Shown here: positions 9,201-19,100 of the stretch, piece after piece
Layout of the letters: every line of letters starts with the position of its first letter
Position numbering within the stretch: position 1 is the first letter of the stretch
Source of the DNA: Tetramitus jugosus
Taxonomy: Eukaryota > Heterolobosea > Eutetramitea > Acrasida > Vahlkampfiidae
NCBI GenBank assembly: GCA_937625935.1
Contig: OW569363.1
Coordinates: 456,296 to 520,295, forward strand
Reading direction: 5' to 3'
DNA: 64,000 nucleotides
Program-made: the position numbers and the translations under genes
Notes under the pieces: model-generated
The model's input: the letters and a program-made list of their open reading frames with translations, nothing else
Database searches by the model: none
Told to the model about the DNA's origin: nothing

Positions 9201-12027
9201 ATCATTTCTGTATGATCTGATTATGATTGAAGAAGAGAGCAGCTCGTCGGCTCAAAAGGAATTCAAGAGAATGTATTTGGAGCAAGTTTTACCGTTCTTC
9301 ATAGAAGCAATGTTCACAAATAGAAACGAGAAGATAACAAGCAAAGCTCGAGAGACAGTGCATCGCATGTCAAAGCAGTACTTTGGCACATTGTTAACCC
9401 TGCAGCATGTAGTCGAACCAGTAATCTCAAAAATATCTCGATTGTATATTAATGGAAAGAAGGGCACTTATTCTCGAGGAAGAATCAACGAGAACGTTAT
9501 CCAACTCTTAAATGATATTGGATTAATACCTGGACCGAGCTCTATGTTGGGTTATTACATACCAAAGTTTTTGAGAATAATCTTAGAGCAGATGAAAACA
9601 GAGAAGAAGTTTGGAGAACAATCACCCGATCAAGCCAAATTAGTTGAGGATGACACCTCTCACAGTGCTAATGTTTTGATTATCTATAAGCTCTTAGAAA
9701 CGCTATTGCATCGCATTGGGCACCAGTCGAACTCGACTGTAAATAGCATCTTGCTCAATAATCTGCAACTGTTTGTAGATTTGATGCAAATGTATGGGCC
9801 GTCGACTCTCCATCCAGATTCTCCCATTGATGTTACAGATTGCTACTTTGATTCTGAACCAGAGAATTCTTTAACCATTGAAGTGTTTAAAAAGTACATA
9901 CAATTGGTCACTTACATGCTTCAAGTTTGCGAAGTTGGTGTTCGTTTCCAAGTGATACAAGCTCTGAGAGGATCTATAAGATCTATTCTCCACTCCGATG
10001 TGAGTTTCAAATTCGATCACCCTGAAGAGAGTGTGTACGACTGCGGATATCAAAAGAGTGATATTTCTTTGTTAGCTCCAAATAAGGTTCGAATAGATGA
10101 TGATGAGAAAGGAAAGCCATATCAACCGATCAGATCTCTAGTGTCGCGTATCAGGGCCAGTGTTATCTCACACAAAGAACAGCAGTCTCTTCTCTCAAGA
10201 CGAATGAGTACCAATGTTCCTCCATTGTATTCAGTCAAATCCTTAATGGAATCTAATGATCTCATGAATGAAATAGTGGGTGAACAACCAGAAATCACCT
10301 TCTTACCGGAGCAATCTAGCTCAGAACTTGGTGTGGGTATTGAAGCTTCTCCTTCACCCTTGTTTGCAACAAAGGATGATTTTTTGAAGGGTTATTTGCT
10401 GTATGCCGAATTGTGTCGTGTGCTTGGCAATAGCTTAATGAGAGAGGCAGTGAATAATAGCAGAGTGTTCGAAGATTATTTTACAAGATCAATCCCTGTG
10501 CAAGACAATAGCGAGAGTAACAACGAGTCTCCAGTACCTGCTCAAGCTTCATATCCTCACTGGTTCCTTCAAAATCCAGGAACTGTCCAACGAGTTGTTA
10601 CATCAGGAGTAAGCTATGACGATGTACGAAATTCAGAATATCGAGTCAAAGGCATCCTTGAATTCGAGTTTGATGATGGCAAAATCGCAAGTAATTCAAA
10701 CCCTTCCATCAGATGTATTGATATGTTAGAAAGTGACGAACGTATCTTTATAACCGGTGGTAGAGATCGTAATCTTCCTTGTGTTAAATTCTGGAATCTC
10801 GAGAGTGACAATCCTCATTCAATATCAACGTTATACCCATATCCCAGTGTGTCATCGAAGCGAGATATTGTCAAAGTGCAATTTTTGAACCCTAATGACG
10901 GAAGAATTATGGCTTGCAGTGATCGTATCATTGGTAGTCCATATGGAAACCTTCACATTTTTGATACAGAAATGAATCGGCTACTGTTCACGATTCATGG
11001 TGGAGCAGGACCAAATCAGAATTCGTACTTTAATCACATGTCACAACGATCGATCGATTCGAAGGTTAATCTTCGATTCCTTCTGAATCGCAGCAATGTG
11101 CCAGAGACTCACAACCAGTCCATAATAACAGGCGTGAGCAATTTAGATCACCGTAATGGTCAGATTGCATCATTTGATGTGCTAAATAACAACATGCTCG
11201 TAACAACAACAAACGACTGCAAACTCAAATTCTACGATCTAAGAGCAAGTGGAGTCAGAGAATGTTACGAATGGAGAATATTCCCACCAATGCATCAATT
11301 TGGACGTTCTTCCATTCCCTCTGTTCCTCTCTCTGTTAGTGCTTGTGCTCCACAGGATAAGCACATTGCTGTTGGACTATCAACTGGAGTGGTATTTTTA
11401 CTGGAGAAGTATTCAGGCCTCATAATTGATTCATTCCAGGCCCATGATAGAGAAATTTCAAAGATCGCACCCTACAAGTCAACTCCTGGACATTTGTTTA
11501 CCTGCAGCAGCGCTGCAGAGAGTAATGTGAAATCTGACTTGATTCGAATGTGGGACACGCATTCATCCGTGCCAGCCAAATGCGAGCGAGCGTTCAAGTT
11601 AAACGTCTCTCAATTACAACCTCAGTCGCAACAAGATACCCTTATTTCTCAAGCGCATATCGCAGTTCGCTCATTTGACGTATGTTCCCGGACAGACAGC
11701 GATCATATCTTTGCAGTGACCAATCATTCGGTTTTGCATTATCGAAACTCGAATTTCATTTCTCCACCAGAATCAGTTGACGATACGATGGCGTACAATC
11801 CATCCTTTGGCCGAAACCGAAGACCTTCCTCCCAGACTGCCCCTAACTTCCACATGAACCTTATTTATAATCTCTCCTCACAAGATACAACTCAGTCTCC
11901 CAATCCTATAACACCAGTTACTCCATCCATGGGAGCATCCTCCAAGTTTACAGACGTCAAGTACTTCCCTCTGCACAAGCTCCTTCTGGTCACGACAAGT
12001 GATGGCAAAATTGGAGTGTTCAGTTAA
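6295..12027 (+). CDS. WDR81: WDR81/GFS12-like protein: pseudokinase with inserted BEACH domain, plus WD40 repeats
   Basis: 1910 residues from ATG 6295, close to animal WDR81 in length. A kinase-like region comes first (~90-310); its catalytic loop reads HGKIRPCNIL (~298), where HRD is HGK, so it should be inactive. The BEACH domain (~445-646) begins SRWQKREISNYEYLIALNEMAG and includes FGYKLSG. After it, DDMFALGCLLAELYTFQPLF (~728-746) reads as the kinase C-lobe, so BEACH appears to be inserted within the pseudokinase. A long helical stretch follows, then WD40 repeats from ~1460 to the end (FITGGRDRNLPCVKFWNL; KIGVFS). WDR81 and plant GFS12 act in endosome/vacuole trafficking and PI3P control. 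The N-terminus MGQNLS fits an N-myristoylation signal. Its stop lies 16 bp from the stop of the convergent kinesin gene. Confidence 0.87.
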   Translation: MGQNLSIATEKLIIQEELGPLGIDYQYALTGGDSSPYRSPYVCAKISSTVNSLQYTKNGAINDDDDQEEQQNNNESTTSSPIQLLFLKSYNDHHHRRSGNGEDSFLLIKVIPKSFALYEEQHVERNMFTMTTTTTTNNGGDDAVSRKMDQEVFISLLYTISQLYQISPDLVNQMYFNYDLFEQQLSLLEEGECNNVNGEQQEAEHLKTMMLNKKKQNFVLQMLNGCFMPKHANLPALYGVFQSKRAFYLLMDHQNFTLDELLKFNQPILKLDDTKRRFLFYQMIQFVFFCHKSGFAHGKIRPCNILLNDMLWVSIIGQDILYTPKLDDPMFAVTNDGGSGGHVVPDGANATREVDGSSSSSPSSLVVPPLRLNSPSIRNNNDSPAMVSARAPSPTVPASHSNNNNTNYYGSLPSLESISGGTNNTYGSVNRSSVVDDDLVSSVISRWQKREISNYEYLIALNEMAGRRLGDSQFHPILPWVMDFSSPFGEWRDLTKTKYRLNKGDQMLDFTFQSPENPHHVTEPLSEITYFIYMARRTPVELLKLHVRTHYEPREYPLSVVRMYHWTPDECIPELYTDPSVFKSIHPDMSDLELPEWATDANDFIQKHREALESDQVSRQLHHWIDLIFGYKLSGQAAIDAKNVMLKKEHNDLIPTRYGYVQLFNDPHPPRFCSSIQDDANGLELAFYEQTLRFSATYFSTPEYHTIPYLIRAKKCQIEVSQKDLFADDMFALGCLLAELYTFQPLFNSKTLDYYLTNPDMSKYKSVPQFEKIPQPARFIIESLIDLDASKRKKVFQHPQSKRMFPTFFKFAYWFLSKFYTLPTQEEKLSFAMKHVTPNSVEREFFSSGYNPYMNNGGLLVDLPSEGLEITLPHVLQYFFSVKKVITTSGVVDVQHLRSWCDGVKILKKVGKHINRSKLLRCETIRKLVKKKLNELYLESEKMEGRTLPAQDLAILTDLQLNLYSFSFSSFLYDLIMIEEESSSSAQKEFKRMYLEQVLPFFIEAMFTNRNEKITSKARETVHRMSKQYFGTLLTLQHVVEPVISKISRLYINGKKGTYSRGRINENVIQLLNDIGLIPGPSSMLGYYIPKFLRIILEQMKTEKKFGEQSPDQAKLVEDDTSHSANVLIIYKLLETLLHRIGHQSNSTVNSILLNNLQLFVDLMQMYGPSTLHPDSPIDVTDCYFDSEPENSLTIEVFKKYIQLVTYMLQVCEVGVRFQVIQALRGSIRSILHSDVSFKFDHPEESVYDCGYQKSDISLLAPNKVRIDDDEKGKPYQPIRSLVSRIRASVISHKEQQSLLSRRMSTNVPPLYSVKSLMESNDLMNEIVGEQPEITFLPEQSSSELGVGIEASPSPLFATKDDFLKGYLLYAELCRVLGNSLMREAVNNSRVFEDYFTRSIPVQDNSESNNESPVPAQASYPHWFLQNPGTVQRVVTSGVSYDDVRNSEYRVKGILEFEFDDGKIASNSNPSIRCIDMLESDERIFITGGRDRNLPCVKFWNLESDNPHSISTLYPYPSVSSKRDIVKVQFLNPNDGRIMACSDRIIGSPYGNLHIFDTEMNRLLFTIHGGAGPNQNSYFNHMSQRSIDSKVNLRFLLNRSNVPETHNQSIITGVSNLDHRNGQIASFDVLNNNMLVTTTNDCKLKFYDLRASGVRECYEWRIFPPMHQFGRSSIPSVPLSVSACAPQDKHIAVGLSTGVVFLLEKYSGLIIDSFQAHDREISKIAPYKSTPGHLFTCSSAAESNVKSDLIRMWDTHSSVPAKCERAFKLNVSQLQPQSQQDTLISQAHIAVRSFDVCSRTDSDHIFAVTNHSVLHYRNSNFISPPESVDDTMAYNPSFGRNRRPSSQTAPNFHMNLIYNLSSQDTTQSPNPITPVTPSMGASSKFTDVKYFPLHKLLLVTTSDGKIGVFS

Positions 12028-12043
12028 ATGTTTTATTTATTGG

Positions 12044-13701
12044 TTATGATATGATACAGCACCTCTTTTTCTCCGATTGAGACTTACCAATAGGGTCACA
12101 CTCAACTTGCACTCCATCATTGCTCAGATAGTTGTCTTGTTCACTTGACGAATGATTGATTTCTGCATCGTATGGAATTTGATTCTGTTCGAGCAATCCC
12201 TCCAGATACTCCACTCTCAAGCGCAATCGCTTGTTCTCAGCCATCAAATCAGCAATCTTAGCCAACTTGGGATCTCTAGCAAGTTTAACTCTGTTCTTGA
12301 TTTGCTTTGCTCTATCTGCAAACTTGAGAGTAGACAAAGACTCCTCAAGGTTGATTGATGCAGGGCTAAGGGCACAGATCATGAGTGTAATGGAGTTTCC
12401 TCCCAAAGAATCTTGTAGTAAACGGGTCAGTTTGCTATCTCGGTATGGGACATAAGGCTTATTCATCGCGAGAGCATTAATCACATTTCCCAGACTGGAT
12501 AAGCTCTGATTAATCTTTGCTCCCTCCATTAACCGCTTTCCCTCAGCTCCCGTTGATCCGGCTCTCTCACTTCCAGCGAGATCGACCATGTGGAGTTTTG
12601 ATTGTCTCAAAGAGAAACCATTGGTGTCTCCTGTTTCCTGTTGTTCTATAAAGAACGTGAGGACAGAGTGAGAGCGACTGGATACTGCATTCATCTTGGT
12701 TTCTCCTTTGGTTCTGAATTCTGTTCCGTGCTCAATCACTGACAAAACATCCTCATACCGACTCACAGGAATCTGTATCAGATTGCTAACATGTATTCCC
12801 TTAACGGGATCCTCTCTAATCTTTAATTCTGCATCTTGAGTGCTCAATCCTTTGTACTTGGCCATTAAATCAACCAAGTTGTCATTGTAAATCTCCAAAT
12901 ATGACACTGATATCTGTACGATAGAGATTACTTGTTAGATACCTCGCATAGAATTAGTTATTTGTGCTTTTTCGACTTACATTACTCTCAATTTGGTTCG
13001 ACCTTGAGTTAAAGTAATCGAACAAATCAACTCCAATCTTCTTCATCACCCCAGGGTGTTGTTCATCTCCCTCCATTGTAAAAGTTTTGCCACTACCTGT
13101 TTGTCCATAGGCAAACACACATCCGTTATACCCTGACACACATCTATTCAACAACTTACGTCCTGTTGCTTCATATACTTCATCTTGTGTTGAGCCCTGT
13201 CCGAACACTCGATCAAAGGAAAAGGTCTTATCCTCGGACGTGGAAGATGCCAGTTTCTCCTTTCGAGAAATCTTTATTGACTTGTCTCCAATCATCTCCA
13301 CACAAGTACCACTGTTGACACTTGTTTCTCTCTGATTGGGTGGTCTCACCCTCACGACGACCATGACCTACAATAGAGACATGTTCAATAAGATAAGAAC
13401 ACATGAAAGATGCATCAAAGGGTTACCATGTAAACATTACACTTACACTCTCATCATTTGAACCAGAATCATTATGTACAGTAGAACTTTTACTCTCTGT
13501 TACTTCTTCAATAGCTATAGATGTAGTGTTCTTTCCTAAATTTTTCGAGTTGTTCGTTGTTACTGCTGTTCCCTTTGAGTGAGTGGGTTTTGGTGAAACT
13601 GCTCTATCGGTACCATCGGCGCTTTCGACCTTTGGACTCACCTTGACCACATTGGACTTTGTTTTATGAACATTGTTCATATTGTTCCCGTTAGACTTCA
13701 T
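12044..13701 (-). CDS. Short N-terminal-motor kinesin ending in a CaaX prenylation box
   Basis: Three exons: 13447-13701, 12981-13367 and 12044-12913. Both introns (13368-13446, 79 nt; 12914-12980, 67 nt) have GTAAGT donors and keep the frame, giving NDES-VMVVVRVRPP and QIESN-ISVSYLEIYND at the joins. The product is ~503 residues. An 85-residue Ser/Thr-rich leader precedes a complete motor with the P-loop GQTGSGKT, switch I NAVSSRSH, switch II DLAGSE and YVPYRDSKLTRLLQDSLGG. After the neck there is only a short coiled-coil (ENKRLRLRVEYLEGLLEQ) and a ~40-residue tail. The protein ends EKKRCCIIS: CIIS is a CaaX box, with a second Cys and a basic cluster just before it. This predicts a lipid-anchored motor. 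The subfamily is not clear. Confidence 0.9.
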
Positions 13702-13977
13702 GTTGTTTGTTTGCTATAGCAACTTCCGAAGGTGGATGACCAACAAGCAATGACCCGACATCTAGAAAAGAGCCGATCAATGTTCCTTGCGAACACAACC
13801 ATCAGTTTGGGACACTACAATCAAATTTAGATGAAGAGCTCCGGACTGTAGTCAAGAATGATGATGCGTTACCGCTACAGTACTGTTCGTTCGAATAGGA
13901 GAAATGACCACTGCGAAGGAAGGCAAACACGCGGAAGGAGATTAGCGCTCGTATCTCCCAAAAATCAACATCTTTTA

Positions 13978-14499
13978 TTAGAGTTCACCACACTCTGAGA
14001 TAACGACAGGTATCTTTGGTTTGGAGTCTGCTCCTACAGGAACATTCTCAATCTTTCTTACAGTGATCATACCGTCAATCACTCTTCCAAACACAACGTG
14101 CTTGTCATCTAACCAAGTAGTCTTTGTTGTCGTAATAAAGAATTGACATCCGTTGCTATTGGGTCCTGAATTCGCCATGGAAAGCAAACCAGGCACCGTG
14201 TGCTTCAAATCAAAATTTTCATCGTCAAAACGATCGCCGTAAATGCTCATGGCGCCAGTTCCATCTCCGTTCACAAAATCTCCGCCTTGGATCATAAAAT
14301 CCTTGATGACACGATGGAATGTGCAACCCTTGTAGCCTTGTGGTAAGCCTTGTTGCCTGAATTCACCTGTGCACAATTGACGGAAATTCTCTGCTGTTTT
14401 TGGGACTCTATCAGCAAAAAGCTCCATTTTGATGCGTCCTGCACTCTGACCACCAATGGTGATATCAAAGAAGACGATCGGATTGTCGATGGATGTCAT
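13978..14499 (-). CDS. PPIH: Cyclophilin H (peptidyl-prolyl cis-trans isomerase, spliceosomal type)
   Basis: 173 residues, beginning [17 protein letters not shown]. The cyclophilin core has [28 protein letters not shown], the [16 protein letters not shown] active-site strand, [10 protein letters not shown] and the ending [10 protein letters not shown]. This start, the length and the end match cyclophilin H, which binds the U4/U6.U5 tri-snRNP through PRP4/PRP3. The PPIase residues Arg (FHR), Gln (QGG), Phe (QFF) and Trp (TTW) are present. The open frame runs upstream to 14610 but would then read through the tRNA gene, so ATG 14499 is used; it lies 64 bp from the 3' end of the tRNA. Confidence 0.93.
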   Translation of the reverse strand: MTSIDNPIVFFDITIGGQSAGRIKMELFADRVPKTAENFRQLCTGEFRQQGLPQGYKGCTFHRVIKDFMIQGGDFVNGDGTGAMSIYGDRFDDENFDLKHTVPGLLSMANSGPNSNGCQFFITTTKTTWLDDKHVVFGRVIDGMITVRKIENVPVGADSKPKIPVVISECGEL

Positions 14500-14562
14500 T
14501 GTTGATCGGTTTTCGTTTTGTTTTCTGTGCAAAGAATGCAGAGCAAGAAGATCAAAATGATT

Positions 14563-14636
14563 TACGATTGACCGGGATCGAACCGGCGACCTTGAGCGTG
14601 TTAAGCTCACGATCTAACCAACTGATCTACAACCGC
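14563..14636 (-). tRNA. tRNA-Val (anticodon AAC)
   Basis: 74 nt fold into a full cloverleaf when read on the minus strand. The acceptor stem is GCGGTTG with CAATCGT (two G.U pairs). The D-arm is GATC-loop-GATC, the anticodon stem TGAGC/GCTCA around the loop TTAACAC, the variable loop AGGTC, and the T-arm GCCGG-TTCGATC-CCGGT. The anticodon AAC (read as IAC) decodes valine, and the discriminator base is A, as expected for Val. There is no intron and no encoded CCA. A-box- and B-box-like internal promoter sequences are present (TAGATCAGTTGG; GGTTCGATCCC). The retroelement starts 40-54 bp upstream of its 5' end. Confidence 0.95.
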
Positions 14637-14676
14637 TGATGTTATTTACATAGAATTCGGTATTCTGCGCAGCGAG

Positions 14677-14686
14677 AGCCGGAGAC
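14677..14686 (+). repeat. Left target-site duplication of the retrotransposon
   Basis: AGCCGGAGAC here is repeated exactly at 20075-20084, after the poly(A) tail. The match continues for four more bases with one difference (AAAG here, TAAG on the right), so the duplication is 10 bp exact or 14 bp with one mismatch. Confidence 0.85.
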
Positions 14687-14690
14687 AAAG

Positions 14691-14721
<31 letters not shown>
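14691..14721 (+). repeat. A31 tract at the 5' end of the retrotransposon
   Basis: Thirty-one consecutive A residues directly follow AAAG and precede GC-ATG of ORF1. LINEs normally carry poly(A) at the 3' end only. It may be the leftover tail of an earlier insertion, a product of template jumping, or a genuine poly(A) leader. Confidence 0.9.
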
Positions 14722-14722
<1 letters not shown>

Positions 14723-14723
14723 C

Positions 14724-16115
14724 ATGAAAAAAAACGCAAACATTCCGTCCTCATCCTCGAGCGAGGTGAGGGAGTATGCACGTAATGGATACTCGGTGTG
14801 GACCACTTTGAAAAGCGGTTCCATCAATAAGAAGGAAGCTGTGATTAAAGGTCGTGAGTGTAATAGAACAGGCCCTGCTATCGCAAGAACAATTGGAATG
14901 ACATACAGTAATTGGATCACGAGGGTTCAAGTCATAAAATGGGACAAGGGTCATTTTATCGCATGGGTGAATGTCAAGGAGGACAAAGTATACGAGTTTG
15001 TTGAGGACTTCAATTCAACAAAGAAGATTTCACACACTGTTGCGGCAATCAAGAGAGATACTGATACTGAGAAGAAGCTGGTTGTACACAAGGTAGAGGG
15101 AATGACGAAGGACGATATTGCAAGCATGATCGGCCGTGAGAAGGTACGCCATGTGGATGTAAAAGGCAAAACAGCGTTTGTGACGATGACTTCTCAGACA
15201 TATGCACAAGCAGTAATGAATGATCGGACTATGACGGCTGAAATCTCTCAGTACGTAAACAGAGAACAAGACCCAGTCAAGCTGATGTCTAAGAGGTTCC
15301 AAAGAGTGAAAGAAATGATGACAAAGCAGATCGAAAGTCTACAGAAAAGAGTTAAGCAATTGGAAGACCTTGTCACAAATACAAAAAGACCAAGAAAGAA
15401 AGTCAATGTTCCAAAAACCACAAATATCAGGATTGTACAGAGTGGCAAGGCCCAAGTTAATCCAACAATAGAAGATCAAGTTATTGATAAGGCAGTTTCG
15501 CCATTGGACGTAGAAGATAGGCAATTAAGTGACAACCAGGGACAGGAAGAGTCAACTACAGAAGAAGATGTCACAATGACCGAAGTGGTGGGAACAATGG
15601 TCAACATCATAGCAAGAGACAACAACAGTCCAACACAAACTCTACAACAACCGGTACATAATAACCAGGGAAACTATGTGGATCCGAGCGTAGAAATTAT
15701 GGAGGACTCTAGTGATAACTGGGAATCTGCTCTGAGCCAAGAGTACACTACACCCCAAGAACCAGTAAGAACGTTCAGAGAAATGGAAACAGCACTGTTC
15801 AGTAACGTTGAAAGAACTTCGGAATCTGAACTACAGAAGGAGGAGAGAAGGCAAGAGAGAAGAAGGAGAAGGCTTCTGCGTGAAAGACAAGCAAGCATTT
15901 GCCAATTTTTAACTTCTGAGCTGGGATCTACGGAAACTGGAGAGAACACTCCCATCAAAGAGAGTGGTAAAAGAGGAACACTTAATCAGTTGAATGGAAA
16001 CAACAAAAAGAGACCAATGCTTGAGACACCGCCTAGAAATGTTGGTGCGGAAGAGATCAACCAACGCCAGGTTGAAGAACCCACAGAGACAGTACAAACC
16101 CAACACTCATGTTGA
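14724..16115 (+). CDS. Retrotransposon ORF1 protein (putative nucleic-acid-binding)
   Basis: 463 residues. No zinc knuckle is seen. Residues ~112-170 (KKLVVHKVEGMTKDDIASM, then KVRHVDVKGKTAFVTM) have a beta-alpha-beta-beta-alpha spacing that could be an RRM-like fold, and an earlier segment (VIKWDKGHFIAWVNV) may be another. A coiled-coil-like stretch follows (FQRVKEMMTKQIESLQKRV), then a basic patch (TKRPRKKVNVPK). The C-terminal half is acidic, Gln/Asn-rich and Arg-rich (ERRQERRRRRLLRERQ). Position, coiled coil and basic patches fit an ORF1p RNA chaperone, but no family can be named. Its TGA overlaps the ORF2 ATG in the sequence ATGTTGA. Confidence 0.85.
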   Translation: MKKNANIPSSSSSEVREYARNGYSVWTTLKSGSINKKEAVIKGRECNRTGPAIARTIGMTYSNWITRVQVIKWDKGHFIAWVNVKEDKVYEFVEDFNSTKKISHTVAAIKRDTDTEKKLVVHKVEGMTKDDIASMIGREKVRHVDVKGKTAFVTMTSQTYAQAVMNDRTMTAEISQYVNREQDPVKLMSKRFQRVKEMMTKQIESLQKRVKQLEDLVTNTKRPRKKVNVPKTTNIRIVQSGKAQVNPTIEDQVIDKAVSPLDVEDRQLSDNQGQEESTTEEDVTMTEVVGTMVNIIARDNNSPTQTLQQPVHNNQGNYVDPSVEIMEDSSDNWESALSQEYTTPQEPVRTFREMETALFSNVERTSESELQKEERRQERRRRRLLRERQASICQFLTSELGSTETGENTPIKESGKRGTLNQLNGNNKKRPMLETPPRNVGAEEINQRQVEEPTETVQTQHSC

Positions 16116-19100
16116 GAGTCATATGGTACAATATTAACGGCATCAAAGGGAAAGCCAATGATGTAGTAAGTTTGATGGAGAACGAAGAGATAGACGTTCT
16201 CATGTTACAAGAGGCCAGTGGAATCAACGACGAGTGGTTCCAAAGGTTAAGTCGTAAATTGAGTAGGATCAATTGTGTCCTAATTTGTGATGTACCAAAT
16301 TCTCATCTCGCTACAATTGTGAGAACTAAACAGGTGCAAACATATGGTGTACTCCTAAGTAAGGAAAGACTACAAGTAATTAAGGTAGTCACAGAAAACA
16401 CAACAGTCACGTTGGCAAACCACTATGGGCCCCATAGGAAAGATCTGACACACTACAAGTGGCTGGAAGAAACAATAAGTATGTATTCACTGACTGGCAA
16501 GTTCGCTTTGGGTGGAGATCATAACGCGGTAACCAAAGAAACGGACAGAACAGCAAGGAGATTAGACAGTAATTCGCAACTGCTCGTCGAAGCACTCACG
16601 AACAACAATATGTTGGATGCTAATGATGCTCTGGGTGTTGAAAGATTCCATACCTTCTACAGGAAAGGATCCTCATCGCGCATCGACTCTGTATGGTGCA
16701 ACAGAGCAGCCATGTCAGTCGTAGATCAAGTCATGATGTTCACGAAGAATGGAGTGAACAGCGATCATGTCCCAACAATGCTGTTGATATCACAAGTCAA
16801 TTATGCGACAGAGAGGAGTTGCAGGGAAGCATATCGGTTCCCTAGTAGCCAAAAGGATGTGAGGTGGGTGAAATATGGCCAAAGAATCATAGAAGAACTG
16901 GAGGCACTCAGTGTCCAAAACGAACGGGACACCGATAAACAGTGCGAGTTAATTACGGACACACTCCTTAAGCATGCCCAAGAATTTCGCATAGACTACA
17001 AAGAAAGAACATGGACACACAACAGAAGTGTGAGAAGAATGTTGAAGCAAAGGGAAGCATTGCTGGAGTTTTTAAATAGACGCGCGTGGAACTCACAGCT
17101 GGAAAAAATATGCAGTAACTCTGACAAGTATCTCCCAAGGTACGATAGGGTATTGGAAACACTAAAACATGTGGGAAAAGTACTCCAAAGGGCAAGGACC
17201 AAAAAGACAACGCAAAAATTCAGGAAATGGGAATGGGAGTCCAGAACAGCTGAATTCAAGGATCCCTCAAAGTTCTTTTCGGCAGCTTCAGCTAAGAAGA
17301 GTTGTCGAGTGCGTCTAAATAGAGTGTCAAAGGATGGACTACTGCATAGTGATCCTCATATGGTAGGAGAAGTGGCAGCAGACTACTTCGAAGGAGCTTT
17401 CAGAAAGGAGGAGGCTAACATGAGCTTCTTGGCTATGCTGGAGAAGAACACTGACAAACACAAAATACGTGAGTGTATTAAGCCTTTTAATACGGAGGAA
17501 GTTGCGAACGCTATCAAATGGCTGAGGAACAGGAAGTGCCCTGGTGCTGACAGAGTCCAAAATGAGATGATCAAACTCCCAAGGACGAAGAAGAGAGACT
17601 TTAGGTGGGAGTTTGCAGATATCCTTTGCACTTTCTTCAACAATATTACGAGAACAGGGAAATTTCCGAAGTCGTGGAAGGAGTGTATTATAATACCTGC
17701 CTATAAGAAGGGAGACGTCTCGAACCCGGAGAATTATAGACCCATTTGCTTACTCAGCTCAATTTCCAAACTTTACACCAAGTTGCTGAACATGAGAGTG
17801 GCGAAAGCAGCGGAAGAAGGTGGTATCTTCTCCAATGTCCAAGGAGGAGGCAGGAGATATCGTGACATTAGAGAGAAACTCTCTCTGATCAGAGGAATTA
17901 TAGATCATTCTAACCGTCATGATCGACAGCTCTATCTGTTGCTGACTGATATTTCTAAAGCCTTTGATTCGGTCCCACACAACGCAATTGAATCGGTGTA
18001 CAAGTTCTTCGGATTTCCAATCGAGATTGTAAAGTTGGTAAGTAGTATGGTACGAGACAATTACGCACGTGTCATGACTTCGTCGTTGTCACGGAGGTTT
18101 CACATGGGAAAGGGTACAAGGCAGGGTGACTCCCTGTCTCCAACCACTTACATTCTTGTGCACCAAGTTGTGCTCCTGTATGTAAACCAGAGAATGAATG
18201 GGATCAAGGTCATGTCCCAGAGGCTGTGGAATGCAGCGTATGTGGATGATTGTAACCTTTTTGCGGAATCCAGGGGAGACATGGAAAAAGCTGCAGAAGC
18301 AATGTCCACGGTGTTAGGATGGCTACGAATGACCATGCACCCGGACAAACTCGAATTGTATGTAAGAAAATTGGACGATGAGTCGACGCACGACATAACG
18401 GTAGGGAAGAAGTTAGTTCGTGCTAAGAACAACAAACAGGGCTTCCGAGCACTGGGTCTATACACCAACCTCAGAGGTAGTACCAACACACAAAGAGAGC
18501 AGGCTTGGCAGAAAGCACAAAGAGTGGTAGTCAGATTGAAGCTGATGAGACTCACGGCAAGACAGGTAAGTAGGGTGGTCAACACATGCATCCACCCAGT
18601 CTTTACATACGCCTCGGAGTTCACTGACTGGCCTCAAGGGTGGCTTAACAAGGTCAACTTGCTGGGTAGGTCATTGGTGAAGTATGGCTCCAAAGCGATG
18701 AAGATTTTCCCAAGTGAACTCCTCTCGGTCGAAAGTGAAATGGGATTGGTCGGATTGAAGGATATAGAAGAAACGATAACCACACAAACCGCATGGTTTG
18801 TGTGCGCTATGATTAATGGTAAAAGAGACACGGAAGCCAGAAAGCTGTTCCTTGACACGCTTGAGGACATCAAGCACAATCAAACATTCCAATATGAGAA
18901 TGTATATCAGTCAAGGAACAGGCTAGAGGCAGTCAAAGGATCATATCACAAGTGGTGCGCCAGCAGATTGCACAAACACCATATCAGGGTTGTAGTCAAT
19001 ACCCAACAGCAACAGTGTGATGAGTGCTGTTTAGCTAGGTATGTACCCTCCAGCCTGCTCAAAACGCTGTTTAAGGCGGGCATCACGAGTCGCGAACAAT

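Noticed and set aside
14500-14610. N-terminal extension of cyclophilin H
   Set aside because: It would be read through the tRNA-Val gene; ATG 14499 gives the normal family length and start.
14642-14920. Minus-strand open frame with a poly-Phe run
   Set aside because: It is simply the complement of the A31 tract and ORF1.
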